Shown: positions 1-7,619 of the stretch, one piece after another
Numbering within the stretch: the stretch's first letter is position 1
Layout: every line of letters starts with the position of its first letter
Assembly: GCA_034006265.1 (NCBI GenBank)
Contig: JAVETB010000027.1
Span: forward strand, 1 to 32,077
DNA length: 32,077 nucleotides
Direction of reading: 5' to 3'
From: Syntrophus sp034006265
GTDB taxonomy: Bacteria > Desulfobacterota > Syntrophia > Syntrophales > Syntrophaceae
Notes under the pieces: generated by a model
Database searches by the model: none
The model's input: only the letters and a program-made list of their open reading frames with translations
What the model was told of the DNA's origin: nothing
Program-made: the position numbers and the translations under genes

Positions 1-37
1 TAAGTGCATGATATTTATATTAAATATCCGAACTTTG

Positions 38-55
38 ACGGGACCTTGGTCCCGT
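38..55. repeat. 8-bp perfect inverted repeat upstream of the Cache gene
   Basis: ACGGGACC is followed by TT and then its exact reverse complement GGTCCCGT. No run of T follows on either strand, so it does not look like an intrinsic terminator. It lies about 100 bases upstream of the Cache gene and just upstream of the best promoter candidate. It could be an operator or an RNA hairpin at the end of a gene left of the window; the sequence alone does not decide. Confidence 0.5.
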
Positions 56-67
56 AGTTAATCTGTA

Positions 68-95
68 TTGAAAAAAATCTAAATTAATTTAATAT
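68..95 (+). promoter_or_regulatory. Possible sigma-70 promoter of the Cache gene
   Basis: TTGAAA (68-73) and TAATAT (90-95) are separated by 16 bases and lie about 60 bases before the start codon. They match the consensus at 5 of 6 and 4 of 6 positions. The surroundings are AT-rich, so chance matches are likely; this is only a candidate. Confidence 0.35.
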
Positions 96-152
96 TAGCT
101 AAGGGCAAGTTTATTCTGCTGAATAGAATCCATTGATGAAAAGGAGGCAAAT

Positions 153-650
153 ATGAAAAAGAGGTGTTTGATTGTTGTAGCAGTTTTTGCGCTTATTGCC
201 GGTTTTTATGGATGGGCCGGCGCACAGATGGCAACGAAGCAGGATGTAATGACCATGGTTGAGAAGGCGGGCAAACTGATTGAAGAAAAGGGCGATGCGG
301 CGCTTGCTGCGATCAGTGATCCTAAGGGGGAATTCATCGACAGGAAAAGGGCACTTTATGTCTTCGTCTACGACAAGAATATCGTTGTCCTGGCTCACCC
401 CTATCGGCATGAGCTGATCGGGCAATGCCTGAAGGGGAAGCCCGATGATGAGGGTAGAATGTTTCGGGATGAAATTGTAAACAAGGCTTTGACAAAGGGC
501 AGCGGCTGGACAGAGTACGTTTACCAGTTGCCGCCTGAAGTGGGGGGGAAAGTTGACCAAATCACGTACAGAAAATATTCTTACGGAAAACTCTTCACGC
601 ACGGCAACAAGAAGTACATTGTCTGCTCGGGGACATACGAGTACGAGTGA
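153..650 (+). CDS. Secreted single-Cache domain protein
   Basis: This 165-residue protein begins with a classic signal peptide: Lys-Lys-Arg at residues 2-4, a hydrophobic core to about residue 22, and a likely cleavage after the Ala-Gly-Ala near residue 24. The rest resembles a stand-alone Cache domain (sCache_2 type), with a helical start (about 30-60), a strand-rich part holding LYVFVYDKNIVVLAHPYRHE (about 68-87), and a C-terminal part ending in KYIVCSGTYEYE. Cache domains bind small ligands outside the membrane, usually as part of chemoreceptors or sensor kinases. Here there is no membrane anchor or signalling domain after it, so it is probably a free periplasmic sensor or binding protein. 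AAGGAGG lies 8 bases before the ATG, which fixes the start. The gene stands alone, with its own terminator. The ligand is unknown. Confidence 0.75.
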   Translation: MKKRCLIVVAVFALIAGFYGWAGAQMATKQDVMTMVEKAGKLIEEKGDAALAAISDPKGEFIDRKRALYVFVYDKNIVVLAHPYRHELIGQCLKGKPDDEGRMFRDEIVNKALTKGSGWTEYVYQLPPEVGGKVDQITYRKYSYGKLFTHGNKKYIVCSGTYEYE

Positions 651-672
651 GATGGCAGGCAGAGAGAAAAAA

Positions 673-699
673 CAGGGTCACAATAGCCCTGCTTTTTTT
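673..699 (+). terminator. Intrinsic terminator of the Cache gene
   Basis: CAGGG (673-677) and CCCTG (687-691) form a short GC-rich hairpin with a 9-base loop. A run of seven T follows at once (693-699). It begins 22 bases after the stop codon of the Cache gene, as expected for its transcript end. The 5-bp stem is short, so termination may be partial. Confidence 0.7.
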
Positions 700-761
700 G
701 TTCCATTCTTTTTTTATTCGCAATGTTCTTGGTTAAGGCCGCGTGTGGATAAGTAGATAAA

Positions 762-923
762 ATGGCCAAATCGATGCAACTTCCTATACTTTACCCCCAT
801 AAAATGAAAGTACCAGTGGATTTTAATGAGGATAATCTTATGGATGAAATAGTTGAAATAGAACACAATGAAAGAAAAGGTCTTTTTTATATTATTACTT
901 CGGCAATTAAATATGTAAATTAG
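762..923 (+). CDS. Possible small ORF, unknown function
   Basis: An ATG at 762 opens a 53-residue frame ending in TAG at 921-923. The peptide starts MAKSMQLPILYPHKMKVPVD, then has an acidic stretch (DFNEDNLMDEIVEIEH) and ends in GLFYIITSAIKYVN. The composition looks protein-like, but there is no clear Shine-Dalgarno sequence before the first ATG. Codon 5 (774) and codon 15 (804) are alternative ATGs. Its last codons lie in the left arm of the 892-993 inverted repeat, so the stop may come from an inserted or rearranged sequence and the ORF may be the 5' remnant of a longer gene. I do not recognise a family. Confidence 0.25.
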   Translation: MAKSMQLPILYPHKMKVPVDFNEDNLMDEIVEIEHNERKGLFYIITSAIKYVN

Positions 924-993
924 ATCTCAGCATAGCCCGTATTTGCTTAGTATAGCGCTCATTGTTTTGTATATTTAATTGCCGAAGTAATAA
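892..993. repeat. Long inverted repeat, 23-bp perfect arms
   Basis: Positions 892-914 and 971-993 are exact reverse complements; the left arm reads TTATTACTTCGGCAATTAAA and then TAT. Pairing continues inward with a few wobbles to about 919/966, leaving a loop of roughly 46 bases. No transposase lies between the arms. Possible readings are a very small inverted-repeat element (MITE-like), a cassette recombination site, or a remnant of a larger element. The left arm overlaps the end of the small ORF at 762-923. Confidence 0.8.
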
Positions 994-1031
994 CCAAAAG
1001 GACGTTTGGGCCGGATGAACCCCAAAAAAAG

Positions 1032-1073
1032 TGGTTGCGGTTTTGGTTGCGGTTTATCTCGTTATGGTTGCGG
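1032..1073. repeat. Three direct copies of TGGTTGCGG
   Basis: TGGTTGCGG occurs at 1032-1040, 1044-1052 and 1065-1073. The first two copies are also followed by TTT. Copy spacings are 12 and 21 bases. Short regularly placed repeats of this kind can be protein-binding sites such as recombinase arm sites, but a slipped microrepeat is equally possible. The closeness to a tRNA 3' end is the only context favouring the first reading. Confidence 0.6.
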
Positions 1074-1240
1074 ATATTACATCATACCACGCACATGACA
1101 TGCAGGAAAATCAACCATTACAGCTACTTTAAATAACAGTATGGTGCTTTGGGAGCAGGATGTTGCAGTATCAAATACGACCTCCCGGAACGGGAATGGA
1201 TGCTATGATTGTGGATCGTAATTAACTGGAAGGGTAGGGC

Positions 1241-1266
1241 GTCAATGTAGTCAACGGTAGTCAACG
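1241..1266. repeat. Tandem GTAGTCAACG repeat (iteron-like)
   Basis: GTAGTCAACG is present twice head to tail (1247-1256 and 1257-1266). A third related copy, GTCAATG, lies just before at 1241-1247, giving GTCAA units about 9-10 bases apart, roughly one helical turn. They lie between the tRNA-Lys terminator and the AT-rich tract. They could be binding sites of an integrase or regulator; no protein partner is visible nearby. Confidence 0.55.
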
Positions 1267-1271
1267 AAAGG

Positions 1272-1304
1272 CAAAAAAGAGGGGTTACGAAAGTTCGTAA
1301 CCCC
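1272..1304 (-). terminator. Intrinsic terminator of tRNA-Lys
   Basis: A perfect 10-bp stem (GGGGTTACGA at 1281-1290, TCGTAACCCC at 1295-1304) encloses a 4-base loop. Read on the minus strand it is followed by TCTTTTTTGC, a good U-tract. It begins 8 bases beyond the encoded CCA end of the tRNA, so it ends the tRNA transcript. The stem is also strong on the plus strand, but there the downstream bases are not T-rich. Confidence 0.9.
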
Positions 1305-1312
1305 TTGATATT

Positions 1313-1388
1313 TGGTGAGCCCTGTCGGGATCGAACCGACAACCTACTGATTAAGAGTCAGTTGCTCTACCAGCTGAGCTAAGGGCCC
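1313..1388 (-). tRNA. tRNA-Lys (anticodon CUU)
   Basis: The minus strand folds into a complete 76-base tRNA that includes an encoded 3' CCA. The acceptor stem pairs GGGCCCT with AGGGCTC (one G-U), with discriminator A. The D arm contains AGCTCAGCTGGTAGAGC. The anticodon stem ACTGA/TCAGT frames the loop CTCTTAA with anticodon CTT, reading AAG lysine codons. The T arm has the usual GGTTCGATCC loop. It is a single gene with its own promoter and terminator. No partial copy of its 3' end was found elsewhere in the window. Confidence 0.97.
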
Positions 1389-1453
1389 ATAATACGAGTT
1401 TTAACTTCACATTGCGGCCTACGTTTAAGAACGAAGTCGCTTCGAGATGCAGT

Positions 1454-1482
1454 CATATATAGGCATTTTTTTTTGTTGTCAA
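1454..1482 (-). promoter_or_regulatory. Probable sigma-70 promoter of tRNA-Lys
   Basis: On the minus strand a perfect TTGACA (1482-1477) is followed after 15-17 bases by TATATA (1461-1456) or TATATG (1459-1454). A run of A lies in the spacer. Transcription would start about 60 bases before the mature tRNA 5' end. A G/C-rich segment around 1420-1447 separates the two, and RNase P would remove the leader. Confidence 0.55.
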
Positions 1483-1575
1483 CTGATTTTAGCAGGAATT
1501 GAAGTTGGAGAAAATACTTGAAGGCTGTTTTTATAATTGCTAACATGCGACCCCATCAGAAATTAAGGGTGCTTT

Positions 1576-2025
1576 ATGCGGGTTGTCGTTCAGCGAGTCG
1601 AGAAGGCTAACGTGAGAGTAAACCATCGACTTGTTTCTGAAATTTCAAAGGGCTTGCTGTTATTTCTTGGTGTTGAGAAAGGCGACGGCTATCCCGACGC
1701 GAACTACCTCGTGGACAAAGTCATCCATTTGAGGATCTTTGAAGATGATGCAGGCAAGATGAACCATTCTCTTATGGATGTTTCCGGAGAAATGCTCATC
1801 GTTTCACAGTTTACGCTCCTGGGAGATTGCCGCAAGGGCAGGAGGCCTGCTTTTACATGTGCTGAGGAACCAGACCGTTCAAATATGCTTTATAATTATT
1901 TTATCCGTCTCACCAAGGAAAAGATTCCTGTCGTCAAGTCCGGAATTTTCCAGGCAATGATGAAAGTCGAGCTTATTAATGACGGGCCGGTTACACTGTT
2001 GCTTGACAGCAAAAAGCTTTTTTAA
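1576..2025 (+). CDS. dtd: D-aminoacyl-tRNA deacylase
   Basis: Dtd removes D-amino acids (and glycine from tRNA-Ala) mischarged on tRNA, a cytoplasmic proofreading step in translation. The protein is 149 residues, the normal length. It carries both family motifs: SQFTL at 77-81, followed by the conserved KGRRPAF segment, and the Gly-cisPro motif as NDGPVT at 135-140. The start is MRVVVQRV, typical of the family, with AAGGG about 7 bases before the ATG. A TATAAT lies at 1532-1537 but has no good -35 at normal spacing. The DUF1285-like gene follows after 15 bases, so the two are probably cotranscribed. Assignment is secure. Confidence 0.95.
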   Translation: MRVVVQRVEKANVRVNHRLVSEISKGLLLFLGVEKGDGYPDANYLVDKVIHLRIFEDDAGKMNHSLMDVSGEMLIVSQFTLLGDCRKGRRPAFTCAEEPDRSNMLYNYFIRLTKEKIPVVKSGIFQAMMKVELINDGPVTLLLDSKKLF

Positions 2026-2040
2026 AGCAAGGAGAGGCGC

Positions 2041-2523
2041 ATGACTGAAAATGAAAAAAAAGAGATTCCCTCCATCGACATCCGGATAGATAAAGACGGT
2101 GTCTGGTACTACGAAGGGAATGAAATGTTCCGCAAGGATATTCTGTCCACGTTCTTTCAGGAACTGGAGAGGGATTCAACGGGAAGATATGTCATTCGGC
2201 ACAATGAACAGGTCTTTGCCATCACGGTTGAAGATGTCCCCTTTGCGGTCAAGTCCATCGAGCCTTCACAGGATGAGCAGGGCAGGGAAGGGTATTTCAA
2301 TATTCTGCTGACGGATGACAGTGTGGAAACATTGGATCCTGCGACACTGCGGATGGGAGAGGACAATGTCCTGTACTGCGCTGTAAAAGATAAACGCTTT
2401 GAAGCACGATTTACGAGAAAAAGTTATTATCAGTTTGCTGAGCATATCCACTATGATTCGGACAAAGATATGTATTATATAAAACTCAACGACACCATTT
2501 ATGAAATTTCACCTAAAGGTTAG
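2041..2523 (+). CDS. DUF1285-like protein of unknown function
   Basis: This 160-residue soluble protein resembles the DUF1285 family. Typical points are the N-terminal IDIRIDKDGVWYYEGNEMFR (about 13-32) and the next block with YVIRHNEQVFAITVEDVPF (about 51-69). The rest is strand-rich and ends in YYIKLNDTIYEISPKG. It has no signal peptide, membrane segment or metal motif. The function of the family is not established to my knowledge. It starts 15 bases after dtd with AAGGAGAGGC as ribosome binding site, and lies 142 bases before guaB, so it is most likely in one operon with dtd. The family call rests on motif memory and should be checked with a profile search. Confidence 0.7.
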   Translation: MTENEKKEIPSIDIRIDKDGVWYYEGNEMFRKDILSTFFQELERDSTGRYVIRHNEQVFAITVEDVPFAVKSIEPSQDEQGREGYFNILLTDDSVETLDPATLRMGEDNVLYCAVKDKRFEARFTRKSYYQFAEHIHYDSDKDMYYIKLNDTIYEISPKG

Positions 2524-2665
2524 TCAGCATTCGCAATTCCTGCGTCTTCCGACATGACATTTTCAGTTAGAAAACTAGAAAAGAATTGATGCCCGCTTTC
2601 AGGGCTACTGACTTTAAATAGACTTTAACAGGCATAAACTCGCCTTTTCAATGTGGAGGTTTGAC

Positions 2666-4126
2666 ATGTTGGATGAGTACATCAAGGAATCGTTAACGTT
2701 TGATGACGTTCTTCTTCAACCGGCGGAATCGCACATACTCCCCCGGGATGCAAATGTTTCAACATGGCTTACAAATCGAATATCCCTGAATATTCCTATT
2801 GTTGCCGCCGCAATGGATACCGTCACCGAATCCGCTACGGCCATTTGCCTCGCCCGGGAGGGGGGGGTGGGAATCATTCATCGCAATATGAGCATTGAAA
2901 GGCAGGTCCTCGAAGTCGACAAGGTTAAAAAATCGGAAAGCGGAATGATCGTGGACCCCATCACGATGGAACCCGAACAGAAAGTCCGCGAAGCACTTGA
3001 TTTAATGCACCGGTACAAAATATCCGGCGTCCCGGTGGTCAAGAATAAGAAACTCGTAGGCATCTTGACCAACCGGGATCTTCGTTTTGAAGAAAACCTG
3101 GATCAGCCGGTTTCTCAGGTCATGACAAAGGATAATCTGATCACCGTATCCGCCAACATCACCCTTGAAGAATCCAAAAAACTGCTCCACAGGCATCGTA
3201 TCGAAAAGCTGCTGGTTGTGGATGAATCCTATCATCTCAAGGGCTTGATCACGATCAAGGATATTGAGAAGATCAGAAAATATCCCAATGCCTGTAAAGA
3301 TTCCCTAGGCCGGTTGCGGGCCGGGGCCGCGGTGGGGATTCTCGATCGGGAAGCCCGGGTGGATGCGCTGCTCAATGCCGGCGTCGATGTCATCGTCATC
3401 GATACGTCTCACGGCCATTCAAAAGGGGTTATTGATGCCGTGAGGGATACGAAGAAGAATTTTCCGAATTGCGAGCTGGTGGCGGGAAATGTGGCCACAG
3501 CCGAAGGAGCCCAGGCGCTGATCGATGCCGGGGTTGACGCCGTAAAAGTAGGCGTGGGTCCGGGCTCCATCTGTACGACCCGGATCATCGCCGGTGTCGG
3601 AGTCCCGCAGATCACAGCCATAGCCGAGGCTTATAAAATCTGCGCCCGTTATGACATCCCCGTCATTGCCGACGGCGGAATTAAGTATTCAGGCGATATC
3701 GTTAAGGCCCTTGCCGCAGGCGCCCACACGGTCATGATCGGCGGCCTTTTTGCAGGAACCGAAGAAAGCCCGGGAGAAACCATCCTGTTCCAGGGCCGAA
3801 GCTACAAAGTCTACCGCGGCATGGGTTCGCTGGAAGCCATGAAAATGGGAAGCCGTGACCGTTATTATCAGGACGATATGGAAAGTCACCTGAAACTCGT
3901 TCCCGAAGGCATAGAGGGAAGGGTCCCCTTTCGCGGTTCCCTGTCGGCGAGCATTCACCAGCTCAAAGGCGGACTCCTCGCCGGCATGGGTTATGTGGGA
4001 TGTCGAACGATTCAGGAGCTGCGGGAAAGGGCTCGTTTTACGAAAATAACCTCTGCAGGCCTTCGTGAAAGCCACGTTCATGACGTGATCATTACCAAGG
4101 AAGCCCCCAATTACTGGCTCGATTAA
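2666..4126 (+). CDS. guaB: IMP dehydrogenase
   Basis: GuaB oxidises IMP to XMP with NAD+, the first committed step of GMP synthesis. The protein is 486 residues and starts MLDEYIKESLTFDDVLL, as the family does. I prefer the ATG at 2666 to one at 2651, because TGGAGG lies 6 bases before 2666 and the extra five residues would overlap that site. Domains: a TIM-barrel start (1-90), two CBS domains (about 92-148 and 154-207), then the barrel again with GSICTTR (about residue 300) carrying the catalytic cysteine, the phosphate-binding DGGIKYSGD, and the mobile flap with the YRGMGS region. The upstream 142 bases contain a small GCCC/GGGC hairpin without T-run and no recognisable purine riboswitch. 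dnaE follows after 27 bases. Confidence 0.97.
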   Translation: MLDEYIKESLTFDDVLLQPAESHILPRDANVSTWLTNRISLNIPIVAAAMDTVTESATAICLAREGGVGIIHRNMSIERQVLEVDKVKKSESGMIVDPITMEPEQKVREALDLMHRYKISGVPVVKNKKLVGILTNRDLRFEENLDQPVSQVMTKDNLITVSANITLEESKKLLHRHRIEKLLVVDESYHLKGLITIKDIEKIRKYPNACKDSLGRLRAGAAVGILDREARVDALLNAGVDVIVIDTSHGHSKGVIDAVRDTKKNFPNCELVAGNVATAEGAQALIDAGVDAVKVGVGPGSICTTRIIAGVGVPQITAIAEAYKICARYDIPVIADGGIKYSGDIVKALAAGAHTVMIGGLFAGTEESPGETILFQGRSYKVYRGMGSLEAMKMGSRDRYYQDDMESHLKLVPEGIEGRVPFRGSLSASIHQLKGGLLAGMGYVGCRTIQELRERARFTKITSAGLRESHVHDVIITKEAPNYWLD

Positions 4127-4153
4127 AGGTATTTCAAAAAGCGTATATCCATC

Positions 4154-7100
4154 ATGTCCACTGATCAGTTTGTTCACCTTCATGTCCATACCCAGTACAG
4201 TCTTCTGGATGGTACCATCCGGATACGGGACCTGATTGCCAAGGCGAAGGAATTCGGCATGCCGGCTGTTGCCATGACAGACCACGGCAACATGTTCGGA
4301 ACCATCGATTTCTACCAGACGGCCATAAAAGAGGGAATCAAACCCATTATCGGCTGTGAACTGTATGTGGCCCCGAACACGCGTTTTGACAAAACAGGCG
4401 GCGGAATCAGCGACATCTCCAGGCATCTCCTGGTACTGGCCAAGGACGAACAGGGTTATTCCAATCTCATGAAGCTGTCCTCGTCGGGGTACCTGGAAGG
4501 ATTTTACTATCGGCCACGGATTGATAAAGACATTTTGCAGAAATACCACGAGGGTCTTATCGGGTTAAGCGCCTGTCTTCACGGAGAGATTGCAGATCTG
4601 ATCCTAAAGAATCAGATGAACAATGCCATTCAATCTGCCGATATTTATAGGAATATCTTTGGAGACGGAAACTTCTATCTCGAGATTATGGAGAACGGCT
4701 TACCTGAACAGAAAAAGGCAAACGAGGGGCTTCTGGAGATTTCCAAACAGCTTTCAATCCCCCTGGTCGCAACAAACGACTGCCATTACCTGAATCGCGA
4801 GGATGCCGAATCCCATGAAGTCCTGTTGTGCATCCAGACGGGTAAAACGCTTGATGATAAAGACCGGATGCGATTTTCCACTGATGCCTTCTATTTCCGG
4901 TCTCCCGATGAGATGAAGCAATTGTTTAACTATTGCCCGGAAGCAGTAGATAATACGATAGATATCGCAAATAAATGCAATCTGTCTTTTCAATTTGGTC
5001 AGTTTTACCTGCCCAAGTTCGAGATCCGCAGCGATGAAACCCTGGAAGATCGCCTGGAGAGCGTCGCCATCCAGGGGCTTGCGGAGCGTATGCCCCTCAT
5101 CATCAAAGAGCAGGGAGAGGACGTTCAGGCGGTTTACGAAAAACGGCTTACCGAGGAGCTGAAAATCATCAAATCCATGGGTTTTGCCGGCTACTTCCTG
5201 ATCGTCTCTGATTTTGTGGCCTATGCCAAGAAAAAAAACATCCCTGTAGGACCGGGGCGCGGTTCCGCCGCCGGCAGCCTGGTCGCCTTTGCCCTGACCA
5301 TTACGGACATAGATCCGATCCGGTATGATCTATTTTTCGAACGATTTCTCAATCCGGATCGAATCAGCATGCCCGATATCGACATCGATTTCTGCCCCGA
5401 GGGCAGAAACGAGATCATCCGCTATGTGACCCAAAAATACGGTGAGGATAAGGTTTCCCAGATCATCACCTTCGGTAAGATGCAGGCCAGGGCGGTGATC
5501 CGTGATGTCGGAAGAGCGCTGAACATTCCCTACGGCGAAGTGGACGCCATCGCAAAGCTGGTTCCCAACATCCTGAACATCTCGCTAGCTGATGCCATGG
5601 ACAAGGAGCCGCGCCTTCAGGAAGTCTCGAAGCGGGACGAAAAAATCCGTCGTTTGCTCACCCTTTCCAGATCGCTTGAGGGATTGAATCGACATGCCTC
5701 CGTGCATGCGGCTGGAGTCGTGATCTCGGACGTGCCTCTCGTGGAGAGAGTCCCACTGTACAAGAGTCCAAAGGATGACGTTACGACCCAGTTTTCCATG
5801 AACGACCTTTCCACGGCTGGATTGACCAAGTTTGATTTTCTCGGGCTGAAAACACTGACCGTCATCAAGAACGCCCTTGAATTCATCAACAGCGGCCGAG
5901 ATGTCCCTCTGGATATGAAAAGTCTCCCCTTGAACGATGAGGGGACCTACAAGCTTCTCAGCAAGGGCGTAACGGATGGAGTCTTTCAGCTTGAAAGCGA
6001 AGGGATGAAGGACATCCTTGTGCGCATGAAACCGGACTGCATCGAAGACCTCATCGCCCTCATCGCCCTCTATCGCCCCGGGCCAATGAAAATGGTTCCC
6101 GAATTCATCGATCGGAAACAGGGAAAAACCCCGATCGTTTACGAAGTACAGCAGCTTGCCAAGATTTTGAAGGAAACCTATGGCGTGATCCTCTATCAGG
6201 AGCAGGTCATGCAGATTGCCAGCGTCATCGGCCAATATTCCATGTCTGAAGCGGATACGCTTCGGAAGGTGATGAGTAAAAAAGACACCGCGAAAATGGA
6301 AAAGGAAAGGCCGAAGTTTCTCGAAGGCGCAAGAAGGAACGGCATTCCGGAACAGAAGGCTGCAAAAATCTGGGAGCAGATGGAAACCTTTGCTGAATAC
6401 GGTTTCAACAAGTCGCACAGCACCGCATACGCGATGATTACCTACCAGACGGCCTATCTCAAAGCACATTATCCGGTCGAGTTTATGGCCGCTCTGCTGA
6501 CCAGTGAAAAAGACAACAGGGACAAGATCATCAAATACATCCATGTCTGCAAGGAGATGGGGATACCGATTCTTCCCCCGGACATCAACGAATCCCTCCG
6601 CGATTTCAGCGTAGCCGGAGACACGATTCGATTCGGTCTGGCCGCCATAAAAAATGTCGGGGTAGGGGCTATCGAAGCCATGATATCGGCCCGGCAGGAG
6701 GGGGGGCCTTTCTTCTCCCTTGAGGATTTCTGTAACCGGGCGGATCTCAGAAAAATCAATAAAAGGGTCCTTGAAAGTTTGATCAAATGCGGCGCCTTTG
6801 ACTCGACGGGACAAACTCGACGGCAGCTCCTATCGGACTTAGAAACGATCATCGATCGGGCGCAGAAGCGGCTTCGGGAAAAGGCAAGCAGGCAAACCAG
6901 TTTCTTTGATGACCTGGAAGATCAGGGGGGTGTTGAACAGGAGTCTGCCCGAAAATCGGCCCGATCAGAGATTGCAGAATGGGATCCCAAAGAGCTGCTG
7001 GCCTATGAAAAGGAATTTCTAGGATTTTATATCACCGGCCATCCCCTTGAAGGTTTTGCATCCAAGATCAGCATGGTGACCAGCGGGGATTCCCTTTCGA

Positions 7101-7618
7101 TTCTTGAGAAGGCAGACAAGGAATCTGTGGCCATTGCGGGAATCGTTGCCGGCATCCGCGAGGTTTTCACCAAGAAAAAGGAAATCATGGCCTACGTCAG
7201 CCTCGAGGATCTCAAGGGGGCCACGGACGTGATCTTCTTTCCTGAGATTTATAAAAAGGTCCGCGATATCCTCCGCGGAGAGGCGCCGATCTTTGTGAAG
7301 GGGATCCTGGATGTGGCGGAGGAAAACGTTAAAGTTCTGGCTGAAGAGGCCTCTCTGTTGTCAGAAACAGAATATAATCCCTTCTCAAGCGTGCATTTTT
7401 GGGTCGACGCTCAGAAGACAGACTCGGAACGCCTGATCGACGCGCTCCATCGATTAGGTGAAACCTATAAGGGAAAGTATGATGCCTATCTCCACATCCA
7501 GAATTCGTCCTGTGAAACCCTGGTCTATCTCGGCGATCAGGCGAAATTTACCATTTCTCCTGAATTGAAGAGGGAGGCGGATCGAATTCTTGGGGAAGGG
7601 GTCATGACGTTCATGTGA
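4154..7618 (+). CDS. dnaE: DNA polymerase III alpha subunit
   Basis: This is the replicative polymerase subunit of 1154 residues, DnaE1 length. The N-terminal PHP domain begins FVHLHVHTQYSLLDG and contains DHGNMFG, GCELYVAP and NDCHYL. The palm has PGRGSAAGSLVA and the metal-binding aspartates in MPDIDIDFC (Asp408 and Asp410), with a third likely in FDFLGLK near residue 560. Later come HASVHAAGVVIS, LYRPGPM, YQEQVMQIA and FNKSHSTAYA. Then follow a helix-hairpin-helix segment, an OB fold (about 990-1065), and a C-terminal region like the tau-binding domain. No separate exonuclease domain is fused, so it is not PolC. No strong ribosome binding site is seen before ATG 4154. The 27-base gap to guaB and the 1-base gap to the next gene point to one operon. 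Confidence 0.97.
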   Translation: MSTDQFVHLHVHTQYSLLDGTIRIRDLIAKAKEFGMPAVAMTDHGNMFGTIDFYQTAIKEGIKPIIGCELYVAPNTRFDKTGGGISDISRHLLVLAKDEQGYSNLMKLSSSGYLEGFYYRPRIDKDILQKYHEGLIGLSACLHGEIADLILKNQMNNAIQSADIYRNIFGDGNFYLEIMENGLPEQKKANEGLLEISKQLSIPLVATNDCHYLNREDAESHEVLLCIQTGKTLDDKDRMRFSTDAFYFRSPDEMKQLFNYCPEAVDNTIDIANKCNLSFQFGQFYLPKFEIRSDETLEDRLESVAIQGLAERMPLIIKEQGEDVQAVYEKRLTEELKIIKSMGFAGYFLIVSDFVAYAKKKNIPVGPGRGSAAGSLVAFALTITDIDPIRYDLFFERFLNPDRISMPDIDIDFCPEGRNEIIRYVTQKYGEDKVSQIITFGKMQARAVIRDVGRALNIPYGEVDAIAKLVPNILNISLADAMDKEPRLQEVSKRDEKIRRLLTLSRSLEGLNRHASVHAAGVVISDVPLVERVPLYKSPKDDVTTQFSMNDLSTAGLTKFDFLGLKTLTVIKNALEFINSGRDVPLDMKSLPLNDEGTYKLLSKGVTDGVFQLESEGMKDILVRMKPDCIEDLIALIALYRPGPMKMVPEFIDRKQGKTPIVYEVQQLAKILKETYGVILYQEQVMQIASVIGQYSMSEADTLRKVMSKKDTAKMEKERPKFLEGARRNGIPEQKAAKIWEQMETFAEYGFNKSHSTAYAMITYQTAYLKAHYPVEFMAALLTSEKDNRDKIIKYIHVCKEMGIPILPPDINESLRDFSVAGDTIRFGLAAIKNVGVGAIEAMISARQEGGPFFSLEDFCNRADLRKINKRVLESLIKCGAFDSTGQTRRQLLSDLETIIDRAQKRLREKASRQTSFFDDLEDQGGVEQESARKSARSEIAEWDPKELLAYEKEFLGFYITGHPLEGFASKISMVTSGDSLSILEKADKESVAIAGIVAGIREVFTKKKEIMAYVSLEDLKGATDVIFFPEIYKKVRDILRGEAPIFVKGILDVAEENVKVLAEEASLLSETEYNPFSSVHFWVDAQKTDSERLIDALHRLGETYKGKYDAYLHIQNSSCETLVYLGDQAKFTISPELKREADRILGEGVMTFM

Positions 7619-7619
7619 T

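Larger units (their letters stand above)
651..1312. other. Gene-poor AT-rich tract left of tRNA-Lys
   Basis: No convincing gene of normal size is found here. The tract holds the Cache-gene terminator, a possible 53-residue ORF (762-923), a long inverted repeat (892-993), a set of three 9-base direct repeats (1032-1073), a tandem 10-base repeat (1247-1266) and the terminator of the tRNA gene. It is AT-richer than the flanks, and a tRNA 3' end is a common integration site. A decayed integrated element is a reasonable inference, but no recombinase and no second copy of the tRNA 3' end is visible in the window. Confidence 0.5.

Noticed and set aside
1124..1342. 72-residue minus-strand frame next to and inside tRNA-Lys
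   Set aside because: It starts within the tRNA and reads through the tRNA terminator hairpin; no ribosome binding site.
2524..2665. Possible purine riboswitch before guaB
   Set aside because: The conserved purine-aptamer core and its three helices are not visible; only a 4-bp GCCC/GGGC hairpin is present.
3689..4549. 286-residue minus-strand frame across the guaB/dnaE junction
   Set aside because: It overlaps two firmly identified genes and shows no protein family features.
5585..6814. 409-residue open frame antisense to dnaE
   Set aside because: It lies wholly inside dnaE, has no recognisable domain, and its length follows from codon bias of the sense gene.
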